NCBI GenBank assembly: GCA_020832445.1
Contig: JAFIEO010000042.1
Location: 28,703 to 92,702, forward strand
Direction: 5' to 3'
DNA length: 64,000 nucleotides
Source: Paracoccaceae bacterium
Lineage (GTDB): Bacteria; Pseudomonadota; Alphaproteobacteria; Rhodobacterales; Rhodobacteraceae
Shown one piece after another: positions 1-7,117 of the stretch; positions within the stretch are counted from its first letter, which is position 1; the number at the start of each line of letters is the position of its first letter. The notes under the pieces were generated by a model. The model was not told the origin of the DNA, did not search any database, and saw only the letters and a list, made by a program, of their open reading frames with translations. The translations under genes and the position numbers were made by a program.

Positions 1-1
1 T

Positions 2-211
2 ATCCGCCAGAACCTGTTCTGGGCGTTCGCGTATAACACTGCGCTTATTCCTGTGGCAGCGGGGGTGTTGTATCCGGCGATGGGGGTGCTGTTGTCGCCC
101 ATGCTGGCTGCAGGGGCCATGGCACTTAGTTCGGTGTTTGTGTTATCAAATGCGTTGCGGTTGCGGTTCATGCCAGCTGTGATGCAGGCCGCAAAACAGG
201 GGGCGACATGA
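2..211 (+). CDS. copA: Copper-translocating P-type ATPase, C-terminal end (partial)
   Basis: Only the last 69 codons lie in the window; the gene starts to the left. The visible part has two hydrophobic helices. It begins with [10 protein letters not shown] and ends with [13 protein letters not shown], both typical of the last two membrane helices of P1B-type heavy-metal ATPases. Such pumps export Cu(I) across the inner membrane at the cost of ATP. The catalytic DKTG and CPC motifs are outside the window, so the metal assignment rests on the following gene, a CueR-type copper sensor. The stop overlaps the start of that gene (ATGA at 208-211), which implies one transcript and translational coupling. 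Confidence 0.85.
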   Translation: MRQNLFWAFAYNTALIPVAAGVLYPAMGVLLSPMLAAGAMALSSVFVLSNALRLRFMPAVMQAAKQGAT

Positions 212-603
212 ATATTTCCGAAGCCGGACGCAGGGCAGGACTGCCCGCCAAGACGATCAGATTCTATGAAGATATCGGGTTGATCCAGCCTGCGCGTATG
301 GGAAACGGCTACCGCGATTTCAGTGAAGAAGACCTGCACAGGCTGGCATTTCTGCGTCGCGCGCGCGCGCTTGGCTTCTCGGTCGAGGAATGCCGCCAGT
401 TGCTGGGGCTGTATCAGGACAGAACCCGCACCAGTGCCGATGTGAAACGCCTTGCGCGCCAGCATTTGCAGCGTGTGGATGACCAGCTGGCAGAATTGCA
501 GCAGATGCGCGCGACACTGGCCCATCTTATTCAGGCCTGCTCAGGTGATCAAAGCCCCGATTGTCCGATACTCGCTGATCTGGCGCAATCTGCGAAGGGG
601 TAA
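208..603 (+). CDS. cueR: CueR-type MerR-family copper-responsive regulator
   Basis: This 131-residue MerR-family regulator should sense Cu(I) and switch on the copper exporter it overlaps. The N-terminal winged helix (residues 1-70) starts with [20 protein letters not shown] and includes the [10 protein letters not shown] wing. A dimerisation coiled coil follows (about 75-108). The metal loop has Cys111 and Cys119 in [10 protein letters not shown], the two-cysteine spacing of Cu(I)/Ag(I) sensors, and Ser76 sits where monovalent-ion sensors have Ser instead of Cys. These residues separate it from zinc, mercury and cadmium sensors of the same family. The length matches E. coli CueR (135). The ATG overlaps the copA stop. 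Confidence 0.93.
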   Translation: MNISEAGRRAGLPAKTIRFYEDIGLIQPARMGNGYRDFSEEDLHRLAFLRRARALGFSVEECRQLLGLYQDRTRTSADVKRLARQHLQRVDDQLAELQQMRATLAHLIQACSGDQSPDCPILADLAQSAKG

Positions 604-617
604 CGCGTGCGCGCCGT

Positions 618-884
618 TCAGGCGGTTGCTGCGGCCTTGGTCTTGCGTGTTGCAGGTTTCGTGGTCCGTGGGGTGGACCGCTGGGTTGACCTTGGGGTTG
701 TGCGTGAGGCAGGCTTCAGCGTGCTTTTCATGGCTTCTGCTTCTGCTGCGATTTCGGCTGCACTTTCATGGGGCACAACTTTTGCCATGCTGCACAAGAC
801 ACGCAAATAGGTTTCCTGCTGGGATTGATACACCTTGATCCAGAAAAGATTGGCCTGCATCCAGAACGAAACGGGGTCCATCAT
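618..884 (-). CDS. Small conserved hypothetical protein with basic Thr/Arg-rich tail
   Basis: This 88-residue protein has two distinct parts. Residues 1-50 are an amphipathic region starting MMDPVSFWMQANLFWIKVYQ that resembles the helical start of phasin-like proteins. Residues 51-88 are low complexity, rich in Thr, Arg, Lys and Pro (RTTPRSTQRSTPRTTKPATR). The minus strand is preferred over the overlapping plus-strand frame because a strong AGGAGG ribosome site lies 6-8 bases before the double ATG at 884. The basic tail could bind DNA, RNA or polyphosphate. No function is assigned; the phasin resemblance is weak. Confidence 0.7.
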   Translation of the reverse strand: MMDPVSFWMQANLFWIKVYQSQQETYLRVLCSMAKVVPHESAAEIAAEAEAMKSTLKPASRTTPRSTQRSTPRTTKPATRKTKAAATA

Positions 885-1078
885 TTATAATCCTCCTGTT
901 TGGGCATTTGGGTGGCATGTATTGCGCCGTGCCCGAATTTCCACCTGCGCGCGAACGCGCCGTAATCCTTTTCCTGTGCACATGTGTAGCAGGCCAAATG
1001 TAACGCTACCTTGACTTGACGCAAAAACTGACGAATTGCTGCATCTGACCTGACTTTTTGAACAAAGGATGAATTCTA

Positions 1079-1372
1079 ATGCCCAAAGCCTATTGGGTGG
1101 CCCATGTTGATGTCAAAGACACCGATGCCTATGCGGCATATATTCGCGCAAATGCCGCCGCCTTTGAAAAATATGGCGCTAAATTCATCATCCGGGGCGG
1201 GGCGCAGTCCCAGATCGAAGGGTCAAGCCGTGCGCGCACGGTGGTGATCGAGTTTGCAGATATGGCAACCGCACGCGCCTGTTACAACAGTGCGGAATAC
1301 CAGTCGGCCAAGGCATTTCGCGCGACATGCTCGATGGCGGATCTGGTGATCGTCGAAGGGTACGGTGACTGA
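1079..1372 (+). CDS. DUF1330 family protein
   Basis: This 97-residue protein matches the DUF1330 dimeric alpha/beta-barrel family: it opens with PKAYWVAHVDVKDTDAYAAY and contains VVIEFADMATARACYNSAEYQ, the usual core helix-strand pair. Family members are small cytosolic proteins without a firmly established reaction. The start is supported by AAGGA about 8 bases upstream of ATG 1079. It is a single-gene unit; no stated function should be inferred beyond family membership. Confidence 0.9.
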   Translation: MPKAYWVAHVDVKDTDAYAAYIRANAAAFEKYGAKFIIRGGAQSQIEGSSRARTVVIEFADMATARACYNSAEYQSAKAFRATCSMADLVIVEGYGD

Positions 1373-1440
1373 TCCGGCGATGGTCATGACCTGATGGAAC
1401 AGCATGCGCTGGTTGGGTCTGGCGTGACGGGGGGCTGTGG

Positions 1441-1625
1441 ATATAGCCCGCGCTATCGGTGGGCCGGGGTCTGCCGATCCGACATTATAAGAATGCAGTT
1501 TATGCAGGCTGCATACCCCTTACTTCAATGGCTTGGATTGCCATCAGGACATCGGCAGGTCGCGGGACGGCCCGCCGATGGCGCGGCGGGCTGCGCCCTT
1601 GATTCCGCGCCTTTGGGCGTCCCCT
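1441..1625. repeat. Long intergenic repeat, copy 1 (second copy inverted at 19580-19765)
   Basis: About 185 bases recur in reverse orientation at 19580-19765. Shared landmarks in order are GGTGGGCCGGGGTCTGCCG, a TATGCARGCTGCATA palindrome followed by CCCTTACTT, and a 26-base identical block at 1561-1586 (19624-19649 in the other copy). The end (GGGCTGCGCCCTTGATT) also resembles 5577-5595, next to the other repeat type. It carries short hairpins and no convincing gene; a frame at 1394-1675 reads through the repeat and is not counted as coding. Confidence 0.8.
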
Positions 1626-1631
1626 TCGGGC

Positions 1632-1739
1632 CTAGAGCATATGGCGTTCATCCGCATTCACGAGATATGCTCTAACTTATTGATTTCGCATGTTCGAGAA
1701 GCTCAAAACCGGTTCCCACTTTTGAGCAACATGCTCTAG
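1632..1739. repeat. 108-bp structured intergenic repeat, copy A
   Basis: This copy has exactly the same length as copy B at 5641-5748 and differs at about 10 of 108 positions. It begins CTAGAGCAT and ends ATGCTCTAG, a perfect terminal inverted repeat. Inside, ATATGCTCTA at about 1665-1674 could pair with the left end instead. A second internal hairpin pairs GCTCAAAA with TTTTGAGC around CCGGTTCCCAC. Together with the flanking 1441-1625 repeat it fills the 413-base gap between the DUF1330 gene and ftsB. Confidence 0.85.
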
Positions 1740-1785
1740 TATCACGCACAAACTGGTGCCCGTTCTTTCGCCAACATGCGCGCTT

Positions 1786-2082
1786 TCAGCGAATGACAAT
1801 CTCGTCGGGGCGCACCAGCCCAAGCACATTGCGCGCGCGTTCGTCCAGCAGGTCCAGATCAAGATACCCGTCGGACAGGCGGCGCGTGCGGTTTTCCAAC
1901 TCGCGCAGTTCAATCGCCAGCTTGTCGCGTGTCACTTGCAATTCGGCAATTTCCGCTTCGATCTGGACACGGTTGAACAGACCAAACGCCCCTTGCACCG
2001 CCGCAAAGGTAAAATAGATGGCCAGCACGCTTGCGGTGCCAAAGTAGAAAAAGGCGCCTATTGCGGGGCGGGGGTTTTTCAT
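1786..2082 (-). CDS. ftsB: Septum formation initiator (FtsB/DivIC family)
   Basis: This 98-residue single-pass membrane protein belongs to the FtsB/DivIC family that links early and late cell-division proteins at the septum. One transmembrane segment (about residues 7-27, IGAFFYFGTASVLAIYFTFA) is followed by a leucine-heptad coiled coil (30-65). The C-terminal motif RLSDGYLDLDLLDERARNVL is the alphaproteobacterial signature of the family. ATG at 2082 is preferred; the longer frame to 2136 would need a TTG start and adds a polar extension before the membrane segment. It lies downstream of pgk and a small membrane-protein gene on the same strand. Confidence 0.85.
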   Translation of the reverse strand: MKNPRPAIGAFFYFGTASVLAIYFTFAAVQGAFGLFNRVQIEAEIAELQVTRDKLAIELRELENRTRRLSDGYLDLDLLDERARNVLGLVRPDEIVIR

Positions 2083-2182
2083 CTGCTGTCTGCCTGCTCT
2101 GGACGAGGGATTATTTTTATTGCTCGACCAGACCAATCATGCCACAGCATGCGGCCTTTGTGAATCCCCTTTTTGGGTGTCG

Positions 2183-2398
2183 TCAGGCCAGAAACACCCC
2201 GACAACCACCATCATCAGCCCCAGTGTGGATACGGCCAGCGCTGCAAAGTTGATCATCACTGCCTTTTGCATGCGCGCGCGCATGGCCGTGTCATCCAGC
2301 CCCGACTTGCGCAGGTTCATGACATACACAATGCACCAGACCAGCCCGGCAATGCCCGCGACCGATATCAGCGCCCCTGTCCAGATCAGATATTCCAT
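2183..2398 (-). CDS. Small two-helix membrane protein
   Basis: A 71-residue hydrophobic protein with two predicted membrane helices: about residues 3-24 ([20 protein letters not shown]) and 45-70 ([20 protein letters not shown]). A charged loop lies between them ([19 protein letters not shown]). Its ATG overlaps the last 13 bases of pgk, so it is probably translated by coupling from the pgk message. The longer upstream frame reads through pgk and is rejected. Function unknown. Confidence 0.7.
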   Translation of the reverse strand: MEYLIWTGALISVAGIAGLVWCIVYVMNLRKSGLDDTAMRARMQKAVMINFAALAVSTLGLMMVVVGVFLA

Positions 2399-3612
2399 TC
2401 CTTGTCCTTGTTCGATCCGTGTTCCCTGCCCAGTGCGGCCACGCCCGGAAGGGTTTTGCCTTCCATCCATTCCAGAAACGCGCCGCCTGCGGTGGAAATA
2501 TAGGTGAAATCATCCGCGACGCCTGCTTTGTTCAGCGCCGACACCGTGTCGCCGCCGCCTGCCACGGAAATCAGCGCCCCGTCTATGGTCCGGCGCGCGG
2601 CTTCTTGTGCGCAGGCATTGGTAGCCGCATCGAATGGCGTGATCTCGAACGCGCCAAGCGGTCCGTTCCACACCAAGGTCCGGCATTCTGCGAACAGCGC
2701 CGATATACGCGCCACTGTTTCCGGCCCCGCATCAAGGATCATGGCGTCATCGGGGCATTGATCGGCAGGCAGGGTTTCATGCGCGGCCCCTGCGGCAAAT
2801 TCGCGCGCAATGACAATGTCATGCGGCAGATGGATGGTGCAGCCCGCATCGTTGGCCTTGGCAAGAATGTCGCGCGCGGTGTCGGCCATGTCGCGTTCCG
2901 CCAGTGATGTGCCGATGGCCAGCCCCTGCGCGACCAGAAAGGTATTTGCCATACCGCCGCCGATGACCAGATGATCCACGCGTGTGATCAGGTTCGACAA
3001 CAGGTCCAGCTTGGTGGACACTTTGGCCCCGCCCACAATGGCCGCAACAGGACGTTCGGGCGTGCCAAGGGCTGCATCCAGCGCTTTCAGCTCTGCCTCC
3101 ATCAGGCGGCCTGCGCAAGATGGCAGCAACTGCGCCAGCCCTTCGGTCGATGCATGGGCGCGGTGTGCGGCAGAAAAAGCATCATTCACATAAATATCGC
3201 CCAATGCGGCCATTCCGGCGGCCAGCATGCGGTCGTTTGTTTCCTCGCCCGTATGAAAACGGGTGTTTTCCAGCAGCAACACATCACCGTCCTGCATGTC
3301 TGACACCGCTTTCTTGGCGGGAATGCCGATGCAGTTTTCGGCAAATGCAACAGGCGCGCCAAGGGCCGCTTCCAGGGCGGGCCGCACCAGTGACAGGGAC
3401 ATTTCGGGGTCGGGCTTGCCTTTGGGGCGGCCGAAATGCGCCAGCAACACAACCTTGCCGCCTGCTGCCGTGATATGGGTGATCGTGGGCAATATGCGTT
3501 CGATGCGGGTTGCATCTGTCACCCGCCCGTCCTTCAGGGGCACGTTGATATCCACCCGCACCAGCGCGGTCTTGCCTGCGAAATCGAAGTCGTCAAGCGT
3601 TTTGAAAGCCAT
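2386..3612 (-). CDS. pgk: Phosphoglycerate kinase
   Basis: Cytosolic glycolytic enzyme converting 1,3-bisphosphoglycerate and ADP to 3-phosphoglycerate and ATP. The 408-residue protein has the family signature RVDINVP (19-25), the substrate motif GRPKG (61-65), the nucleotide-site GGGDT (352-356) and STAGGAF (373-379). It is about ten residues longer than typical because of a charged tail ending in KDKEW. ATG 3612 starts the conserved [20 protein letters not shown]. It is transcribed away from the cyclophilin genes, with about 170 bases between the divergent starts. Confidence 0.97.
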   Translation of the reverse strand: MAFKTLDDFDFAGKTALVRVDINVPLKDGRVTDATRIERILPTITHITAAGGKVVLLAHFGRPKGKPDPEMSLSLVRPALEAALGAPVAFAENCIGIPAKKAVSDMQDGDVLLLENTRFHTGEETNDRMLAAGMAALGDIYVNDAFSAAHRAHASTEGLAQLLPSCAGRLMEAELKALDAALGTPERPVAAIVGGAKVSTKLDLLSNLITRVDHLVIGGGMANTFLVAQGLAIGTSLAERDMADTARDILAKANDAGCTIHLPHDIVIAREFAAGAAHETLPADQCPDDAMILDAGPETVARISALFAECRTLVWNGPLGAFEITPFDAATNACAQEAARRTIDGALISVAGGGDTVSALNKAGVADDFTYISTAGGAFLEWMEGKTLPGVAALGREHGSNKDKEWNI

Positions 3613-3781
3613 TGCTGCGCATCCCCTGTTCGTTCAACTTGTCGCTATCTGGCGTAAAAGGGGGGGCAGGGTCAATGCCCACTCGCCCCTGACATGCACA
3701 AGACAAGCCAAAGGCAGGGCTTTTCCTTGCGGGCAAGACGCATTAGGTTGCGCGCCAGACAAGATCATGAAGGAGCGCCAG

Positions 3782-4288
3782 ATGGCCGAGATCAAAGACC
3801 CCGAAAACACCATCCTGATGGAGTTGAAAACCGGCACTGTCACAATCGAATTGCTGCCGGATGTGGCACCGGGCCATTGCGCACGCATGAAAGAACTGGC
3901 GCGCGCAGGGGCCTATGACAATGTCGTGTTTCACCGTGTCATTGACGGATTCATGGCCCAGACCGGTGATGTGGCCAATGGCAATACCGAAAAGGCGTTC
4001 GATCTGCGCCGAGCAGGCACAGGCGGGTCGGACCTGCCCGATCTGAAGGCGGAATTTTCCGGTGTGCCCCATGACCGTGGAACATTGGGCGCGGCACGCT
4101 CGCAAAACCCTGACAGTGCCAACAGCCAGTTCTTCATCAATTTCGGCGACAACCATTTCCTGAACCGGCAATACACAGTCTATGGCCGCGTGATTTCCGG
4201 TATGGACCATGTCGATGCCATCACCCGCGGTGAACCGCCTGCGACCCCTGACAAGATGATCAGTGTCAAGGTGGCCGCCGATGCGTGA
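3782..4288 (+). CDS. Cytoplasmic cyclophilin-type peptidyl-prolyl cis-trans isomerase
   Basis: A 168-residue cyclophilin that should catalyse cis/trans isomerisation of proline peptide bonds in the cytoplasm, since no signal peptide is present. The conserved core FHRVIDGFMAQTGD is at 50-63 with the catalytic Arg at 52, and SQFFINF follows further on. ATG 3782 is chosen because AAGGAG lies 6 bases upstream; the frame extends upstream without a credible start. The stop overlaps the start of a second cyclophilin gene by 8 bases, so the two are co-translated. Confidence 0.93.
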   Translation: MAEIKDPENTILMELKTGTVTIELLPDVAPGHCARMKELARAGAYDNVVFHRVIDGFMAQTGDVANGNTEKAFDLRRAGTGGSDLPDLKAEFSGVPHDRGTLGAARSQNPDSANSQFFINFGDNHFLNRQYTVYGRVISGMDHVDAITRGEPPATPDKMISVKVAADA

Positions 4289-4895
4289 TAAACTTCTGTT
4301 TGCAGGGCTTTTTGCGGTAGGGCTTGGCATCCTTGGGGCGTCCTGGTACAGCGTGACGCGCGCCAATGCCGACACGTCGGTGCCCGCAGATCATTCCGGC
4401 CCCGTGATGGTCATTGATGTAGCGGGCGAGGCAAACGGCGAAATCCGCATTGCGCTGCGCGATGATCTGGCCCCGAACCATGTGGAACGCATTGTGACAC
4501 TGGCCGAACGTGGCGATTATGACGGTGTGGTGTTTCACCGCGTGATCGACGGGTTCATGGCCCAGACGGGGGATGTGGAACATGGCACCGATGACGCCAA
4601 TGCGCGCCGTTGGGGCACCGGCGGGTCGGACCTGCCCAATCTGCGCGCCGAATTCACCAACCAGTCGTTTGAACGCGGTGTAATCGGCATGGCGCGGTCC
4701 CAAAGCCCTGACAGCGCCAACAGCCAGTTTTTCATCATGTTTGCCCCTGCGCCCCATCTGGATGGCCAGTATACCGTTGTGGGCCAGATGATTGACGGGT
4801 TCGACGTGCTGGATGCGATCAAGCGCGGCACCGGTGGCAATGGCGCGGTTGTGGGAACCCCCGACCGGATGGAACGGGTCACAATCGAGCGTTGA
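4281..4895 (+). CDS. Exported or membrane-anchored cyclophilin-type peptidyl-prolyl isomerase
   Basis: A 204-residue cyclophilin with an N-terminal hydrophobic segment (residues 4-24, KLLFAGLFAVGLGILGASWY) that acts as a signal peptide or anchor, placing the enzyme in the periplasm. The catalytic domain repeats the motifs of its neighbour: VFHRVIDGFMAQTGD, GTGGSDLPNLRAEF and SQFFIMF. The ATG at 4281 lies inside the last codons of the previous gene. The pair looks like a tandem duplication with diverged location. A strong hairpin terminator follows at 4907. Confidence 0.92.
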   Translation: MRDKLLFAGLFAVGLGILGASWYSVTRANADTSVPADHSGPVMVIDVAGEANGEIRIALRDDLAPNHVERIVTLAERGDYDGVVFHRVIDGFMAQTGDVEHGTDDANARRWGTGGSDLPNLRAEFTNQSFERGVIGMARSQSPDSANSQFFIMFAPAPHLDGQYTVVGQMIDGFDVLDAIKRGTGGNGAVVGTPDRMERVTIER

Positions 4896-4906
4896 TGTGT
4901 CGTGAT

Positions 4907-4955
4907 TTAAAAAATGGGCGGGGTGCTGAAATGCAACCCCGCCCATTTCTTTTTG
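4907..4955. terminator. Bidirectional rho-independent terminator
   Basis: AAATGGGCGGGGT at 4912-4924 pairs perfectly with ACCCCGCCCATTT at 4936-4948 around an 11-base loop. An A-run precedes and a T-run follows, so it can terminate both the cyclophilin pair (plus) and the DUF4168 gene (minus) that converge here. Confidence 0.92.
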
Positions 4956-4972
4956 ACGTGATCTGACGTAGA

Positions 4973-5359
4973 TCAGCCGCCCATATGCGCTTCGGTGAAG
5001 CGGGCATCGATTTCTGCTGCAAGCTCGGGATCTTCGGCTGCGGCATTGGCGATGGCGATATATTCGTCCAGCGTAATGCCTGGGGTTTCTTCAACAGCCT
5101 GTAGCATTGCAGCGTCGGCGGCTTCCAGCATTTCCATCTGGGCGTTCTGATCGGCTTCTGCCTCGATCTGGGCCATATAACCTTCGCGGACCTCGTTCAC
5201 GGCCAGCGCCGCTTCGATGAACGCGTCGACCATGTCGCTTTCGGCGGCAATGGCCGCGCCGTCGATCTGGTCTTGCGCCATGGCCATGGGCACCATTACG
5301 GGTGCGGTTGCCATGGTCGCTGCCAGCGCGGTCGAGGCGAGGAATTTTTTAAAGCTCAT
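4973..5359 (-). CDS. Secreted DUF4168 domain protein
   Basis: A 128-residue exported protein. A classical signal peptide (residues 1-28) has a Lys-Lys start and an AMA cleavage site. The mature part is strongly acidic and helical, with a DUF4168-like stretch from about 40 to 125 (EYIAIANAAAEDPELAAEID near the end). ATG 5359 is fixed by AGGAGAT a few bases upstream; the longer frame to 5620 reads through the leader. The function of the family is unknown; its acidity would suit a salty periplasm. A strong hairpin lies just upstream of the ribosome site. Confidence 0.85.
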   Translation of the reverse strand: MSFKKFLASTALAATMATAPVMVPMAMAQDQIDGAAIAAESDMVDAFIEAALAVNEVREGYMAQIEAEADQNAQMEMLEAADAAMLQAVEETPGITLDEYIAIANAAAEDPELAAEIDARFTEAHMGG

Positions 5360-5376
5360 TACAATCTCCTGTTTGT

Positions 5377-5410
5377 GGACAGTGCGCGGCACTTTCGTCG
5401 CGCGCTGTCC
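5377..5410 (-). promoter_or_regulatory. Leader hairpin upstream of the DUF4168 gene
   Basis: GGACAGTGCGCG (5377-5388) pairs with CGCGCGCTGTCC (5399-5410) with one G-U pair around a 10-base loop. In the minus-strand message the stem ends a few bases before the AGGAG ribosome site at about 5366-5370, where it could affect translation or stabilise the 5' end. Confidence 0.5.
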
Positions 5411-5550
5411 TTTAGCTAGGTGGCATGGTTCGGGCATGCAAATCGGTCGGCGGTAAAATGCTTGGATTATGTTTAGAGTGCGCATAAGGGCTTGGGCAGG
5501 CAGGATTAAGTCATCTTGTTTGCGGGTGGGTGATGCGGAAAATAAGGGCA

Positions 5551-5590
5551 GGGCCGCAGCCCGCGCCGCATGCAGGGCGGGCTGCGGCCC
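5551..5590. repeat. 14-bp perfect stem-loop, related to the 1441 repeat
   Basis: GGGCCGCAGCCCGC (5551-5564) and GCGGGCTGCGGCCC (5577-5590) are perfect inverted copies around a 12-base loop. The right arm plus the following CTTGATTTCGCGCC matches the end of the repeat at 1441-1625. No T-run follows, so it is more likely part of the composite repeat than a terminator. Confidence 0.6.
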
Positions 5591-5640
5591 TTGATTTCGC
5601 GCCTTGGACGTATCCAGCAACCCCTTGGGCCAGCAAAGTC

Positions 5641-5748
5641 CTAGAGCATATCACGTTCATTCGCATTCACGAGACATGCTCTAACTTGTTGATTTCGCGT
5701 GTCCAGGAAGCTCAAAACCGGTTCCCACTTTTGAGCAGCATGCTCTAG
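5641..5748. repeat. 108-bp structured intergenic repeat, copy B
   Basis: Same length and ends as copy A at 1632-1739, with about ten substitutions and no indels. The terminal inverted repeat CTAGAGCAT/ATGCTCTAG and the inner GCTCAAAA/TTTTGAGC hairpin are conserved. Its right end overlaps the last bases of the VWA gene: the CTA at 5745-5747 is that gene's TAG stop on the minus strand. Confidence 0.85.
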
Positions 5749-6929
5749 CGCCCCAGTTCCCTGATGCCACGGGTGATGCCGTCAAGCGTCATGGGCACCA
5801 TACGCCCTTCGAATATCTGACCGATCATGCCGATGGACTGGGTGTGGCGCCAATGCTGTTCCGGTGTCGGGTTGATCCACAGGGTATCCGGCCATTGGGC
5901 GCGCGCGCGGTTCAGCCAGATCTGGCCCGACTCCTCGTTCCAATGTTCATTCGCGCCGCCCTGATAGACGATTTCATAGGGCGACATGGCCGCGTCACCC
6001 ACGAATATGCATTTCCAGTCGCTGCCATAGCTGCGCAGCAAATCCCATGTTGCAATGCGGTCCGTCCAGCGCCGTGTGTTGTCGCGCCAGACAAATTCAT
6101 ACAGGCAGTTGTGGAAGTAATAATGCTCCAGATGCTTGAATTCGGCGCGTGCGGCGCTGAACAATTCCTCCACCGCGCGCACATGGTCATCCATCGACCC
6201 GCCAATATCCAGCAAAAGCAGAAGTTTAACAGCGTTTCTTCGTTCAGGGCGCGTCTTGACATCCAGCCAGCCCTGTTCGGCGGTGGCGCGGATTGTTCCA
6301 TCCAGATCAAGTTCGTCGGCGGCCCCGTCGCGCGCCCATTTGCGCAGCCGTTTCAGCGCCACCTTGATGTTACGCGTGCCCAGTTCCACGTTGTCATCAA
6401 GGTTACGGAACTCGCGTTTGTCCCAGACCTTGACCGCGCGCCTGTGGCGCGATGCGTCCTGACCGATGCGCACGCCTTCGGGGTTATAGCCATACGCCCC
6501 GAAGGGCGATGTTCCTGCCGTGCCAATCCATTTGCTGCCCCCCTGATGGCGGTCTTTCTGGTCTTTCAGCCGCTGCTTGAGGGTGTCCATCAGTTTGTCG
6601 AAGCCGCCAAGCGCCTCGATCTGCGCGCGTTCTTCAGCGCTCAGGTGTTTTTCGGCAAGTTTTTCCAGCCAGTCGCGTGGCAGGTTGACGGCCTCCAGCA
6701 CCTGATCAAGGGAAATCCCCTCCACGCCCTTGAAGGTGGCGCTGAAGGCGCGGTCAAAGCGGTCCAGATGGCGCTCGTCCTTCACCATGGCCACGCGCGC
6801 CAGATAATAGAACCCCTCGACATCATAGGTCGCAAGACCCGCCTGCACCCCTTCCAGAAAGGCCAGAAATTCGCGCAGCGATACTGGCACGCCATGGTCA
6901 CGCAGGTTCTGGAAGAAGGGCAAAAACAT
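5745..6929 (-). CDS. VWA domain-containing CoxE-like protein
   Basis: A 394-residue cytosolic protein of the CoxE-like VWA family. The N-terminal half (1-230) is helical and charged. The VWA fold begins at LLLLLDIGGSMDDH with the metal site DIGGS at 241-245, the DxGGS variant common in this branch. Family members work with MoxR-type AAA+ ATPases to remodel or insert metals into target enzymes. A MoxR gene heads the same operon, which supports a joint role here; the target is unknown. ATG 6929 is chosen over upstream codons that run into the previous gene. The stop codon lies inside repeat B. Confidence 0.88.
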   Translation of the reverse strand: MFLPFFQNLRDHGVPVSLREFLAFLEGVQAGLATYDVEGFYYLARVAMVKDERHLDRFDRAFSATFKGVEGISLDQVLEAVNLPRDWLEKLAEKHLSAEERAQIEALGGFDKLMDTLKQRLKDQKDRHQGGSKWIGTAGTSPFGAYGYNPEGVRIGQDASRHRRAVKVWDKREFRNLDDNVELGTRNIKVALKRLRKWARDGAADELDLDGTIRATAEQGWLDVKTRPERRNAVKLLLLLDIGGSMDDHVRAVEELFSAARAEFKHLEHYYFHNCLYEFVWRDNTRRWTDRIATWDLLRSYGSDWKCIFVGDAAMSPYEIVYQGGANEHWNEESGQIWLNRARAQWPDTLWINPTPEQHWRHTQSIGMIGQIFEGRMVPMTLDGITRGIRELGR

Positions 6930-6933
6930 GGGG

Positions 6934-7098
6934 TTACAACAGCTTCTCAAGCCCGATCGTGGCAAACAAGCCCAGCAGCGCGCCGACAATCGCGCCCACA
7001 GCGGCATATTGCGCCTTGTCCAGCCGGTTGCCGCCGCGCTTGTGCGCGCTGCGCAGGCCCAGTGCCGCGCCTGCTATCAGTCCGAAAATCACGATCAT
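6934..7098 (-). CDS. 54-residue glycine-rich membrane protein
   Basis: A short gene in the minus-strand operon. It starts MIVIFGLIAGAALGLRSAHK and ends ATIGLEKLL. Two hydrophobic segments (2-15 and 32-49) with GxxxG-like spacing flank a basic loop with KRGGNRLDKAQ. AAGGAA lies about 8 bases before ATG 7098, and the stop is 4 bases before the VWA start. Position and ribosome site make it a believable gene, probably a two-helix inner-membrane protein. Function unknown. Confidence 0.72.
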   Translation of the reverse strand: MIVIFGLIAGAALGLRSAHKRGGNRLDKAQYAAVGAIVGALLGLFATIGLEKLL

Positions 7099-7117
7099 TT
7101 ATGGTATTCCTTCTGCT

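Noticed and set aside
607..810. Plus-strand 67-codon frame after cueR
   Set aside because: It overlaps the minus-strand small gene that has a strong AGGAGG site; the plus frame has no ribosome site.
1394..1739. Plus-strand frames that could encode 68-93 residue proteins
   Set aside because: They read through the intergenic repeats; similar peptides arise from the other repeat copies, which reflects the DNA repeat and not a gene.
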